A stretch of DNA of 64,000 nt from contig NZ_CP015732.1 in NCBI RefSeq assembly GCF_001750145.1, forward strand, positions 2,046,001 to 2,110,000, read 5' to 3'. Each line of letters opens with the position of its first letter. Position 1 is the first letter of the stretch. The stretch is from Arthrobacter sp. U41. Lineage in GTDB: Bacteria; Actinomycetota; Actinomycetes; Actinomycetales; Micrococcaceae. The translations under genes and the position numbers were made by a program. Shown here one piece after another: positions 17,326-25,499 of this stretch. The notes under the pieces are model-generated. The model saw only the letters and a program-made list of their open reading frames with translations, made no database searches and was not told where the DNA came from.

Positions 17326-17783
17326 CGCTCGAGGCCACGGCCGAACCCGGCGAACTGATCCCCGCAGAGCCTGCCCGTGCGCCTGCCGGCGCGCATGATC
17401 CCGGGTTGGCGAGCCTCACACCTGGCCCGATCGGAGTCCGCATCCGTGACGGCGGCATCATCGAAGTGATGCTTCCCGCCAACGAGGAGATCCAGGGTCC
17501 CGAGGCCCGCGTTGCCGGAGCGGCGGTCCGGGCACTGGCCCACGGCCGGCGCATGCCCGTGCTGCTGGTCATCACCGGAGTGCTGGGCGTCAGCGTTGAG
17601 GCGCGGCACGTCTACAGCACCTCCATCGCGGCGTCCGCGTTTGCCCTCGTTGGTGAAAGCCCCGTCGACCGCGTGATCGCGCACTACCTGCTGCGGTCCA
17701 GGACCGAGACCATCCCGGCGCAGTTCTTCCTGTCCGAAGCGGAGGCCATCGACTGGTTAGGGCAGTACGCGAGTGAAAACTGA
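17322..17783 (+). CDS. STAS-like / DUF7793-type protein upstream of GGDEF-EAL
   Basis: The 153-residue protein has a disordered N-terminus (1-35), then alternating strands and helices: IRDGGIIEVMLPA, a helix with ARVAGAAVRAL and VLLVITGVLGVS. This is similar to SpoIIAA/STAS-like domains that Micrococcales genomes place beside diguanylate cyclase genes. No enzyme motif is seen. Its 3' end overlaps the GGDEF-EAL gene by 11 bases, so it probably works with that protein as a partner or regulator. Family assignment is by appearance and moderate. Confidence 0.7.
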   Translation: MTLEATAEPGELIPAEPARAPAGAHDPGLASLTPGPIGVRIRDGGIIEVMLPANEEIQGPEARVAGAAVRALAHGRRMPVLLVITGVLGVSVEARHVYSTSIAASAFALVGESPVDRVIAHYLLRSRTETIPAQFFLSEAEAIDWLGQYASEN

Positions 17784-19308
17784 TCCGCCGGACCCCAGGC
17801 TGCATGCCCTCGTCGAAGGCATCGTCCGGATCGCAGGCGGTGACCTGACGACCAGGATTCCCCATTCCGGTGCCAGGGACGACGTCGCTGCGGTTATCGC
17901 CGGAATCAACCTGATGGCCGACGACCTGCAGACCATTTACCAGGAACTTGAGGAACGCGTCGAAAGCCGGACGGCGATGCTGCGCGACGCCCAGGTCGAG
18001 CTTGAGCGGATGGCACTGACCGATCCGCTGACCCAGCTTGCCAACCGGACGGCGCTGAACTCGGCCCTGAGCCACGCCCTTGCTGAGACGTCCCGGGGCG
18101 AATTGCCGCCGGCGCTGCTGGTCCTCGACCTCGATTCCTTCAAGGGCATCAACGACACCCTGGGCCACAGCGCCGGCGACGATGTCCTCCGGGTGATTTC
18201 GCGGCGGCTGCAGCAAGCCGTTCGGGACACGGACACGGTCGCACGCCTTGGCGGGGACGAATTCGCCGTGATGCTGCCGAAGTCCAATCTGGTCCGGGCC
18301 CGGCGGGTCGCCAACCGGATCCTCAAGGCCCTCGGCGAGAGCCTGGAAATCGGGGACCTGCGTATTACCTGCGGCACCAGCATCGGGCTGCGAGTCGCTG
18401 AACCCGGACAGTCAGTCGACGACCTGGTCATGGAGGCGGATACGGCTATGTACGCGGCCAAGGCGCAGCCGCACAGCAGCATCAAGGTATTCGAACCGGC
18501 GCTGCTCTATGCCCGCCGGCTCCAGAGCGTCATGATCACTGAACTGCGTGAGGCGATCCGCCAGGACCAGCTCACGCTGCATTATCAGCCGGTGGTCGAG
18601 CTTTCCACCGGCAGGATTGAAGGCGTGGAAGCGCTCGTGCGCTGGAACCACCCGGAGCGTGGCCTCCTGATGCCCGATTCCTTCATCCCGCTGGCTGAAG
18701 AGACGGGGATGATCGTGGACCTGGGCCACTGGGTCCTGCGCAACGCCGTGCGCCAACTGCGGCAGTGGCAGCAGGAGCTGAACGTCGACGATAAGTTCAA
18801 CGTCCGCGTGAACATCTCAACGACCGAATTGCAGAACCTCGACCTGATCGAACATGTCCGCGACATCCTCAGCGAAACGGGGGTGAATGCCGCTAACCTG
18901 ATTGTCGAGCTCACGGAGTCCATGGCGATCAACGGCGGGGACGTGGACCAGTATTCACTGAGCGGGCTGCGGCGCTTGGGCGTGCAGCTTGAAATCGATG
19001 ACTTTGGCACCGGCTATTCATCCATCAGCTACCTGCGGAAATTGCCGGTCAACGTGGTCAAAATCGACAAGAGCCTGATCGCCGGGCTGGGCTCAGACGA
19101 GGAGCAGAGCAACTTCGTCGCGGCGGTCCTGCATCTCATCCACGCCTGCGGGCTCACGGCCGTTGCCGAGGGCATCGAGACGGCGGAGCAGGCGGCTGAA
19201 CTCGTCCGGCTGGGCTGCGCCAGCGGCCAGGGTTACTACTTCAGCCGGCCCGTGCCGGCGGCCCAGGTCGAGGCGCTGGTTGGGCCGGGGAACCTGCGGT
19301 TAGGTTAA
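17773..19308 (+). CDS. GGDEF-EAL c-di-GMP cyclase/phosphodiesterase
   Basis: This 511-residue soluble protein starts at GTG 17773. A HAMP-like segment (about 8-65, GGDLTTRIPHSGARDD) leads into a short coiled coil, the GGDEF domain with an intact RLGGDEFA site near residue 162, and the EAL domain with GVEALVRW near 287, plus ELTES and DDFGTGYSS. Both catalytic motifs look intact, so it may make or degrade c-di-GMP. No transmembrane helix precedes the HAMP-like part, which is unusual and suggests that the STAS-like partner supplies the signal. Confidence 0.93.
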   Translation: MKTDPPDPRLHALVEGIVRIAGGDLTTRIPHSGARDDVAAVIAGINLMADDLQTIYQELEERVESRTAMLRDAQVELERMALTDPLTQLANRTALNSALSHALAETSRGELPPALLVLDLDSFKGINDTLGHSAGDDVLRVISRRLQQAVRDTDTVARLGGDEFAVMLPKSNLVRARRVANRILKALGESLEIGDLRITCGTSIGLRVAEPGQSVDDLVMEADTAMYAAKAQPHSSIKVFEPALLYARRLQSVMITELREAIRQDQLTLHYQPVVELSTGRIEGVEALVRWNHPERGLLMPDSFIPLAEETGMIVDLGHWVLRNAVRQLRQWQQELNVDDKFNVRVNISTTELQNLDLIEHVRDILSETGVNAANLIVELTESMAINGGDVDQYSLSGLRRLGVQLEIDDFGTGYSSISYLRKLPVNVVKIDKSLIAGLGSDEEQSNFVAAVLHLIHACGLTAVAEGIETAEQAAELVRLGCASGQGYYFSRPVPAAQVEALVGPGNLRLG

Positions 19309-19356
19309 TCGCCCGCCGGGTGGTTGCCCGCATAATCTGCGAGGTGTTAAGCAAGG

Positions 19357-19394
19357 ACGGCGGGTACTGGAAGTCGCCCTCCGGTACCCGCCGT
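19357..19394. terminator. Bidirectional terminator between GGDEF-EAL and peptide genes
   Basis: ACGGCGGGTAC and GTACCCGCCGT form an 11-pair stem with a 16-base loop, followed by TTTCT on the plus strand. It separates two convergent genes. Confidence 0.8.
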
Positions 19395-19413
19395 TTCTCT
19401 GAATGTCCCAGCC

Positions 19414-19596
19414 TTAGACGCTCGTGGCGTCCGGCCACCAGTTGACAGTCGGCTTGACGGTGTCCGGCCACCAGTTAACGGCTTCCACGGAGCCCTGGGC
19501 AGAGTTTCCACCGGCCGCCGAGATTGCTGAGGTCGCGGAAAGGCCCGCCACGGCCAGCGCGCCAGCGACAAGGAGTGTTGCAAGGGTCTTTTTCAT
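19414..19596 (-). CDS. Small secreted peptide with two NWWPD repeats (candidate signal peptide)
   Basis: The 60-residue product starts at ATG 19596 behind GGAG with an eight-base spacer. MKKTLATLLVAGALAVAG begins a classic signal peptide with a likely cut after AISA (residue 27). The mature part of about 33 residues carries two near-identical units, AVNWWPDTVKP and TVNWWPDATSV, at the very C-terminus. Small exported precursors with C-terminal repeated units are typical of peptide pheromones. Divergent from it, 210 bases away, is a TPR protein. It has its own terminator. I know no described family with this motif; an antimicrobial or structural role is also possible. Confidence 0.8.
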   Translation of the reverse strand: MKKTLATLLVAGALAVAGLSATSAISAAGGNSAQGSVEAVNWWPDTVKPTVNWWPDATSV

Positions 19597-19628
19597 ATAG
19601 GACTCCAGATACGTAAGAGGCTGATGTG

Positions 19629-19645
19629 ACTCGTGTTATGCGAGT
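19629..19645. promoter_or_regulatory. Inverted ACTCG/CGAGT site near the peptide gene start
   Basis: ACTCG and CGAGT flank seven bases, 33 bases upstream of the peptide ATG. The same half-sites recur as a continuous palindrome at 19757-19766, so both may bind one regulator. This is an inference from symmetry only. Confidence 0.35.
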
Positions 19646-19756
19646 TCAGTATAGGGGCATTCGACACGCCACGGTCTAACAATTCTTCGAAGTAATGCAA
19701 ACCTTGTGTTAACGTGTGGTCCTGAGTCGCTGCTGCGCCAATACTTCGTCGACGTG

Positions 19757-19766
19757 ACTCGCGAGT
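19757..19766. promoter_or_regulatory. ACTCGCGAGT palindrome upstream of the TPR gene
   Basis: A perfect ten-base palindrome lies 41 bases before the TPR gene ATG and shares its half-sites with 19629-19645 in the same divergent spacer. Confidence 0.35.
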
Positions 19767-19806
19767 TTGGTTCTGTTTCCCTCTCGCAGCAACGGATAAT
19801 TGGATC

Positions 19807-20826
19807 ATGCAACAAAATTCTGTTTCCTCGTCGTATGTGGCGGCTGAGCTGCAGGCGCGGGAACACCGGGCTGGCCACGACTTTGGAGAGGCATCCCGAA
19901 GCGCCCGCAAAGCTGCGGTGATAGCACTGAGCGACGGCCAGGCCGGGGCGTGGTGGAACATGACCTTTCTCCAAGCTGAGTGTCTGCTGGCAGCTGGTGA
20001 ATTCGAAGCCAGCGCTGAAGTTGCCGGGACCCTTGTCACGTCAGTGGCCACCACACCGCAGCTTCAGGCACAGGTCCACATTCTGAGGGCCAAAGCCTGT
20101 CAGGGTGCCGGCTTATTGGACATCGCTGCGGCCGAAGCCCGAGCCGCGACGGAATTGATGCAGGACGAAGCTGACATTGAAGTGAACGTAACGGCGGGAC
20201 TGGCCCTCATCTCCGCGTTGGGGGACAGCGGGCAGCTCGACGAAGCGTGGGCTGAGAGCCTCAATCTCGCCAAAGTGATATCGGCGGAAGTCGATGAACA
20301 GGTGCTCGGCAAGGCCTACTGGGTGATCGGGAACGTGGCCTTCCTCTGTGGCAAAGTGCCGGAGGGCTTGTATTACCATGAGCTGGCAGCTGCAACGTTT
20401 TCTCCGACTAGGAACCTAGATGTCTGGGCCAAATTCAACAAGGCATCCGCGGCAATGCGGCTTGCCGCGGATGTGTCCGATGACGACACCCTCCGGTGCA
20501 TCGAGCGAGCGGAACTGGCCACGGACATCATCGGCGGCAGCGCGAACGATTATCTCTTATTGAAGCTCAACCGGGGCCACTGGAACTTCCTGGCCGGCGA
20601 CCACGCCGCAGCCGTCGCATTGCTGGAAGACATTTTTGTGGAAGCCGAAAAACCTTCGCCACAGATTCTGGGAGAGGCTGGCCTGTTACTGGGTCGGGCA
20701 AATGCAGCAATGGGACATCGGGAAGCGGCCCAGAAGCATCTACTCAAGGCCGTCGAGCATTTTGAGGCTTCGGGCGCACAACAACGTGCGGACCAGGCCC
20801 GGGAATATCTCACAAACGAGGCCTGA
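19807..20826 (+). CDS. TPR-repeat protein divergent from the NWWPD peptide
   Basis: The 339-residue protein is all helical and built from about seven TPR-like pairs across its length, for example AECLLAAGEFEASAEVAGTL, LISALGDSGQLDEAWAES and LGRANAAMGHREAAQKHLLK. No N-terminal HTH, signal peptide or enzyme domain is visible, which resembles Rap-type peptide receptors more than PlcR/Rgg regulators. ATG 19807 has only a weak GGATC upstream, so translation may be weak or leaderless. Three TTA codons occur (in GAGLLD, DYLLLK and GLLLGR), which is rare in this high-GC DNA and hints at acquired origin. The divergent peptide gene is its likely partner. Confidence 0.82.
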   Translation: MQQNSVSSSYVAAELQAREHRAGHDFGEASRSARKAAVIALSDGQAGAWWNMTFLQAECLLAAGEFEASAEVAGTLVTSVATTPQLQAQVHILRAKACQGAGLLDIAAAEARAATELMQDEADIEVNVTAGLALISALGDSGQLDEAWAESLNLAKVISAEVDEQVLGKAYWVIGNVAFLCGKVPEGLYYHELAAATFSPTRNLDVWAKFNKASAAMRLAADVSDDDTLRCIERAELATDIIGGSANDYLLLKLNRGHWNFLAGDHAAAVALLEDIFVEAEKPSPQILGEAGLLLGRANAAMGHREAAQKHLLKAVEHFEASGAQQRADQAREYLTNEA

Positions 20827-20864
20827 GCCCGCCTGTCTGATTCTGTGCCCTCCTACCCCAGCGA

Positions 20865-20944
20865 GGGGCATGCCCTCCGGGATCCGCGACGGATGGACTT
20901 AGGGCACTGTGTCCACGGGCCGTGACTAGGACTGGGCATGTCCC
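20865..20944. repeat. Intergenic repeat, copy A (about 80 bases)
   Basis: The unit begins GGGGCATGCCC and ends GGGCATGTCCC. It shares two exact blocks with copy B: a 22-base block starting CCGGGATCCGCGACGG (20877) and a 19-base block CTAGGACTGGGCATGTCCC (20926). Inverted termini suggest a folding REP-like element. Confidence 0.8.
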
Positions 20945-20958
20945 GCGGGAGGCATCGT

Positions 20959-21039
20959 GGGACATGCCCGCCGGGATCCGCGACGGATGGACATAGTGGG
21001 ACTACGCCCAGTGGCCGCAGCTAGGACTGGGCATGTCCC
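20959..21039. repeat. Intergenic repeat, copy B, running into a gene end
   Basis: This second unit begins GGGACATGCCC and ends GGGCATGTCCC, 94 bases after copy A. Its right end supplies the last codons and stop of the minus-strand membrane protein gene (GHAQS, stop). Between copies A and B the termini GGGCATGTCCC and GGGACATGCCC form a perfect 11-pair inverted repeat. Confidence 0.8.
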
Positions 21040-21674
21040 TCGGTGCGAGCACCGGCGGAGGCAGGCTTGCGGCCCAGGAACACTGCGGCGATTCCGACCA
21101 CGAGGCTCAGTACCAACAGCACCCAGCCCGCGACGGTGAGGCCCGATGCCAGGGCAACTTGGCCGGCGTCGACGCTGTCGGCGGACATCATTTGGTCTAT
21201 GGTCGCATTGCCCCACAGCCTTACCGCCGCGAAGAGCAGGGGTACGGCCCACAGTGCCCAGCGCAGTCCCTTCCGCGCGACGTTCGTGCCGATGAGCAGG
21301 AGCCACGTGAAGCCGAAGATCAGCGGGAAGAGCGTGCCCGCCGTCTTGTGAACGTAGTTGAGCTGCCCGCGGGCATCCTCGTCCATCGCGGCACGCAACC
21401 GCTCCACGAAGCCTTGGTCGAAACCCCCGAACAGGGAGTCCGGCATTGCCAGGCCGCCGCTGAGCTGGGTGAGCTGGTTCAGGGTGAGCAGGTGCAGGTA
21501 CCAGAACAGGAACAGGCTCGCCACAACACCGGCGATCAGGATCAGATTGCTGTTGTTCTGTGCCTTCTTCGGGGTCCGGCTGGTGCTGGGATTGATCACC
21601 GACGGCAGGTGGTGCTGGGGGATGGACGCGTTGGCGCCGTGCTTCTTGAACCGCTGCGCGGGTGTCTTGGCCAT
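21021..21674 (-). CDS. Four-helix membrane protein of unknown function
   Basis: The 217-residue product starts at ATG 21674 (MAKTPAQRFKKHGANASIPQ). A basic cytoplasmic N-terminus leads into a helix at about 46-65, an external segment of about 50 residues containing FDQGFVERLRAAMDEDARGQ, and three further helices (100-195). I recognise no family beyond actinobacterial membrane proteins of this size. The last residues, GHAQS, are encoded inside intergenic repeat copy B, so the C-terminus has been replaced or extended by the repeat. It diverges from the IMPase-family gene. Confidence 0.78.
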   Translation of the reverse strand: MAKTPAQRFKKHGANASIPQHHLPSVINPSTSRTPKKAQNNSNLILIAGVVASLFLFWYLHLLTLNQLTQLSGGLAMPDSLFGGFDQGFVERLRAAMDEDARGQLNYVHKTAGTLFPLIFGFTWLLLIGTNVARKGLRWALWAVPLLFAAVRLWGNATIDQMMSADSVDAGQVALASGLTVAGWVLLVLSLVVGIAAVFLGRKPASAGARTEGHAQS

Positions 21675-21784
21675 GGCTCCATTATCGCCCGCAGCCCGGG
21701 CTGCGCGGCACCGGCCGTCCGGCGGGCCTGCGCCGTCCCCCTGCCGTCTGTTCACTGCCAACGGGCGCCGATAGGCTGGAACGC

Positions 21785-22642
21785 GTGACTGAACTAGGAA
21801 AGCACCGGCTCGGCCGGCACAGCACCGCTGAACTTAACCCCGCCCTGGATGATTACCAGCTCGCCGAGGCCCTCGTGCGCGAGGCGGGAACACTGGCCCT
21901 CCTAATGCGGCAGGCAGGGCTGGAGGGCCGGCAAAAGACGTCGGTTTCCGATGTCGTCACTGCCGCGGACCATGCTGCCGAAGCATATGTGCTGGAACAG
22001 CTCCAGCGCTGCCGGCCTGACGACGGCATCCTCGGCGAAGAGGGCGCCTCGGTCGCAGGCACCAGCGGCAGGACCTGGGTTATTGACCCTGTCGACGGGA
22101 CCTATAACTTCCTGCACGGCTCCACCTACTGGTGCTCCGCCATCGCCCTCAAGGACCCGTCCGGGGTGGTGCTCGGCGCGATCTTCCAACCGGAGGAGGA
22201 CAAGCTCTGGCTCGGCGGAACGGGCCGGCCGTCAGCCCTCAACGGCGAACGGCTGACCACCTTCGGGACCGATGGAGTCCCCGGTGCCCGCCGCTCCGAC
22301 ACCCCCTTGTCCGAGCTCGGTGCCGCAACGTACATCCACCCCACCTGGCTTGCCGACCCGATGTGCGCGATGCCATGGCACGCCGCCGCGACCTCGGCCG
22401 CCGCGCTGCGGATGTTCGGCTCGGGCTCCTGCGACCTCAGCCGGGTGGCCGACGGCGGACTGGGCTGCTGGTTCCAGCACAGCTGCCCGGAGTGGGACTG
22501 GCTGCCGGGCAAAGCGATTGTGCTCGCTGCCGGCGGCGCCGTCGACGTCGTCCGGGTCAACGGACTGGACTGGTTCATGGCCGGAGGCACGACGGCGGTC
22601 CGCCAGCTCCGTGCCGCCCTCGAATCCGGCTCCGCGGGGTAG
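21785..22642 (+). CDS. Inositol-monophosphatase family phosphatase (HisN/SuhB-like)
   Basis: The 285-residue protein starts at GTG 21785. It contains the metal-binding motifs of the family: GEEG (about residue 83), WVIDPVDGTYNFLHG (about 99-113) and the later WDWLPGKAIVLAAGG. Members dephosphorylate inositol phosphate, histidinol phosphate or PAP; in actinobacteria related enzymes serve as histidinol phosphatase (HisN), which fits but is not proven. The inositol cluster lies 12 kb away and is not evidently linked. Repeat blocks lie on both sides of this gene and its divergent neighbour. Confidence 0.88.
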   Translation: MTELGKHRLGRHSTAELNPALDDYQLAEALVREAGTLALLMRQAGLEGRQKTSVSDVVTAADHAAEAYVLEQLQRCRPDDGILGEEGASVAGTSGRTWVIDPVDGTYNFLHGSTYWCSAIALKDPSGVVLGAIFQPEEDKLWLGGTGRPSALNGERLTTFGTDGVPGARRSDTPLSELGAATYIHPTWLADPMCAMPWHAAATSAAALRMFGSGSCDLSRVADGGLGCWFQHSCPEWDWLPGKAIVLAAGGAVDVVRVNGLDWFMAGGTTAVRQLRAALESGSAG

Positions 22643-22670
22643 GCCCGGGCGCCTGACACTCCCGCCGCAC

Positions 22671-22808
22671 GGGACATGTTCATTGCCCGGGCCCGGACCG
22701 GCTCAGGCTGGGCATCGCGCGCTCCAGTGGACATGTCCATTGTTGGCCGTGGCCCGTGGGCATATAGGCACCATGTCCGCTGGTCCCGAGCAGGGGAGGG
22801 CATGTCCC
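22671..22808. repeat. Intergenic repeat block C, related to copies A and B
   Basis: The block starts GGGACATGTT and ends GGGCATGTCCC. It contains an internal near-duplicate, GGACATGTTCATTG at 22672 and GGACATGTCCATTG at 22729, and another CATGTCC at 22772. The termini match those of copies A and B. It fills most of the gap before the helicase gene. Confidence 0.65.
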
Positions 22809-22857
22809 GAGGGGGCGGATCTGAGCGTCAGTGGCACCGCCTAGACTTGTTAACACC

Positions 22858-25380
22858 ATGGATATGTTGTTTGACCCCTACGCCGACGGACCCTTCCAAG
22901 CTGCCTCGAAGACGGCGGCGCGCACGAAAACGCCCGCTGGCAACGGGATGGCGGCGCTGGATTCCGCCCCGGACGCAGGGCGCTACGGCGGCCGCGGGGA
23001 CAACCCGGCCGGCGAACGGGACCACCCCCAGCTCCCGGGTGCGGCCGAGCTCCTCGAGGGACTGAACCCGCAGCAGGAAGAAGCCGTCAAGCACGCCGGC
23101 AGCGCCCTGCTGATCGTCGCCGGCGCCGGCTCGGGCAAGACCCGCGTGCTCAGCAACCGGATCGCCTACCTGATCGCCACCCGCCGCGCGCACCACGGCG
23201 AGATTCTGGCCATCACCTTCACCAACAAGGCTGCCGCCGAAATGCGGGAGCGGGTTGAAGCCCTGGTTGGCGGCCGCGCCAAGACCATGTGGGTCTCCAC
23301 CTTCCACTCCTCCTGCGTAAGGATCCTGCGCCGCGAAGCCAAAAATGTGGGCCTGAACTCCAACTTCTCCATCTACGACTCGGCTGACTCGCTGCGCCTC
23401 ATCACGCTCGTGGCCAAGAACCTGGACCTCGATCCGAAGCGTTTTGCCCCCAAAGCAATCCAGCACAAGATTTCCGCGCTCAAGAACGAACTGATCGACG
23501 CCGACAGCTACTCCTCCAGCGCCAACTACAACGACCCGTTCGAACAGGCCGTCGCCGAGGTCTTCAAGGGCTACACGCAGCGGCTGCGCCAGGCCAACGC
23601 CATGGACTTCGATGACCTGATCGGCGAGACGGTCTACATGTTCCGGGCCTTCCCTGCGCTCGCCGAGTCCTACCGGCGCCGCTTCCGGCACGTCCTTGTC
23701 GACGAATACCAGGACACCAACCACGCCCAGTACGCCCTGGTGCGCGAGATCGTCGGCGAAGGCCCCGGCGCCGCTGAACTCACCGTCGTCGGCGATTCGG
23801 ACCAGTCCATCTACGCCTTCCGCGGCGCCGACATCCGCAACATCGTGGAATTCGAGAAAGACTACCCGGACGCCCGCACCATCAAGCTCGAGCAGAACTA
23901 CCGCTCCACCCAGACAATCCTCAGCGCTGCCAACTCGGTGATCTCCCGCAACCCGAACCGGCCGGAGAAGCGGCTGTGGACAGCTGAAGGCGACGGCGAG
24001 AAGATTGTCGGCTACGTCGGGGAGAACGAACACGACGAAGCCCAGTTCATTGCCAAGGAAATCGATCGGCTGCAGGACGAGGGCGACCTGCGCCCCGGCG
24101 ATGTCGCCATCTTCTACCGCACCAACGCGCAGTCCCGCTCGATCGAGGATGTCCTGGTCCGCGTCGGGCTCCCGTACAAGGTGGTCGGCGGGACCCGCTT
24201 CTACGAACGCAAGGAAATCAAGGACGCGCTCGCCTACCTGCGGGTACTGGTCAACCCGGACGACGACGTCAACCTGCGACGCATCCTGAACGAGCCCAAA
24301 CGCGGCATCGGCGACCGGGCCGAGGGCACCGTGGCCTCCCTCGCGCAGCGCGACCGGATCTCGTTTATGGCCGCGGCCCGCCGCGCCGACGAGGCCCCCG
24401 GCATGGCCACCCGGTCCGTCAACGCGGTCCAGGGTTTCGTGAAGTTGCTCGATGACCTCGCCGTGGTGGCCTCCGGCTCCGGCGCCGCCGCTGCCCTGGA
24501 GGCGGTCCTTGAACAGACCGGCTACCTCGCAACCCTTCGTTCCAGCACCGATCCGCAGGACGAGTCCCGGGTGGAGAACCTCGCGGAACTCGTCGCCGTC
24601 GTGCGTGAATACGAGCGCGACAACCCCGAGGGTTCGCTCGGCGCCTTCCTGGAGGGAGTCTCCCTCGTGGCCGACGCCGACCAGATCCCGGACGCCCCGG
24701 CGGGGTCCCCGGACCAGCTGGCGGCCGCTGTCGCCGAAGCCAAGCGGCTCGGCGTCGTCACCCTGATGACCCTGCATACCGCCAAGGGACTCGAGTTTCC
24801 GGTGGTGTTCCTGACCGGCATGGAGCACGGCCTGTTCCCGCACCAGCGCTCCGCCACCGACCCCAAGGAACTGGCCGAGGAACGCCGCCTTGCCTACGTC
24901 GGCCTGACCCGGGCCCGGAAGCGCCTGTACCTGACCCGCTCCGAAGTCCGCAGCATGTGGGGCCAGAGCCAGTACAACCCCGCCAGCCAGTTCATCGAGG
25001 AAATCCCGGCCGAGCTGGTGGAGTGGAAGCGTGAAGGCTCCACCCGCCAGACCGGCGGCTGGGGGAACGGCGCCTCCATCGGTTCCAGCCGCTACGGCGG
25101 ATCCTTCTGGGGAGCCGGCACCGCACGCGGCACCGAGGCCAGCCCCTCGGCCGGCTTCAACGCCGATGTTCCGGCGGCCATCGCCAAGAACCGGGTGCAG
25201 CCGCAGAAGGAAGTTGTCGCCGTCAGTGTGGGCGACAAGGTCAACCACACGAGCTTTGGCAACGGCACCGTGCTGGCCGTTGAGGGCGCAGGGGACAAGA
25301 CGGTGGCGAAGGTGAAATTCAGCGTCGGCGAGAAACGGCTCCTGCTCCGCTACGCCCCGCTGACCAAGCTCGACGTCTGA
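22858..25380 (+). CDS. pcrA: UvrD/PcrA-type superfamily 1 DNA helicase
   Basis: The 840-residue protein has an N-terminal extension of about 65 residues and all SF1A helicase motifs: AGAGSGKTRVLSNR, TFTNKAAAEMRERV, DEYQDTNHAQ, GDSDQSIYAFRGAD, QNYRSTQTIL, TLHTAKGLEFPVVF and AYVGLTRARKRLY. A C-terminal Tudor-like segment (VGDKVNHTSFGNGTVLAVEG) matches PcrA proteins, where it contacts RNA polymerase. It unwinds DNA in repair and replication-transcription conflicts. TAGACT twelve bases before the ATG could be a -10 box giving a very short leader. Confidence 0.95.
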   Translation: MDMLFDPYADGPFQAASKTAARTKTPAGNGMAALDSAPDAGRYGGRGDNPAGERDHPQLPGAAELLEGLNPQQEEAVKHAGSALLIVAGAGSGKTRVLSNRIAYLIATRRAHHGEILAITFTNKAAAEMRERVEALVGGRAKTMWVSTFHSSCVRILRREAKNVGLNSNFSIYDSADSLRLITLVAKNLDLDPKRFAPKAIQHKISALKNELIDADSYSSSANYNDPFEQAVAEVFKGYTQRLRQANAMDFDDLIGETVYMFRAFPALAESYRRRFRHVLVDEYQDTNHAQYALVREIVGEGPGAAELTVVGDSDQSIYAFRGADIRNIVEFEKDYPDARTIKLEQNYRSTQTILSAANSVISRNPNRPEKRLWTAEGDGEKIVGYVGENEHDEAQFIAKEIDRLQDEGDLRPGDVAIFYRTNAQSRSIEDVLVRVGLPYKVVGGTRFYERKEIKDALAYLRVLVNPDDDVNLRRILNEPKRGIGDRAEGTVASLAQRDRISFMAAARRADEAPGMATRSVNAVQGFVKLLDDLAVVASGSGAAAALEAVLEQTGYLATLRSSTDPQDESRVENLAELVAVVREYERDNPEGSLGAFLEGVSLVADADQIPDAPAGSPDQLAAAVAEAKRLGVVTLMTLHTAKGLEFPVVFLTGMEHGLFPHQRSATDPKELAEERRLAYVGLTRARKRLYLTRSEVRSMWGQSQYNPASQFIEEIPAELVEWKREGSTRQTGGWGNGASIGSSRYGGSFWGAGTARGTEASPSAGFNADVPAAIAKNRVQPQKEVVAVSVGDKVNHTSFGNGTVLAVEGAGDKTVAKVKFSVGEKRLLLRYAPLTKLDV

Positions 25381-25499
25381 GCTCCGCCGCTCCGAAACGT
25401 TGTGCCGCGGGCTCAACCGGCTTAAGGTCTGAACATGGGGCGCCCCGCGGCGGAGGTCCGCTCCCGGACGCCGGGTCAGAACAGCGTTGGAGCGTGAGC

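Noticed and set aside
20865..21039. CRISPR array
   Set aside because: Only two units of about 80 bases with divergent interiors are present, without regular spacers or cas genes.
20926..21306. 126-codon minus-strand ORF ending in GHAQS
   Set aside because: It overlaps the better supported membrane protein in another frame and ends only because repeat copy A contains the same stop.
22828..25416. 862-codon minus-strand ORF opposite the helicase gene
   Set aside because: The plus strand has every SF1 helicase motif; the antisense product has no domain and is rich in G, V and D from mirrored codons.
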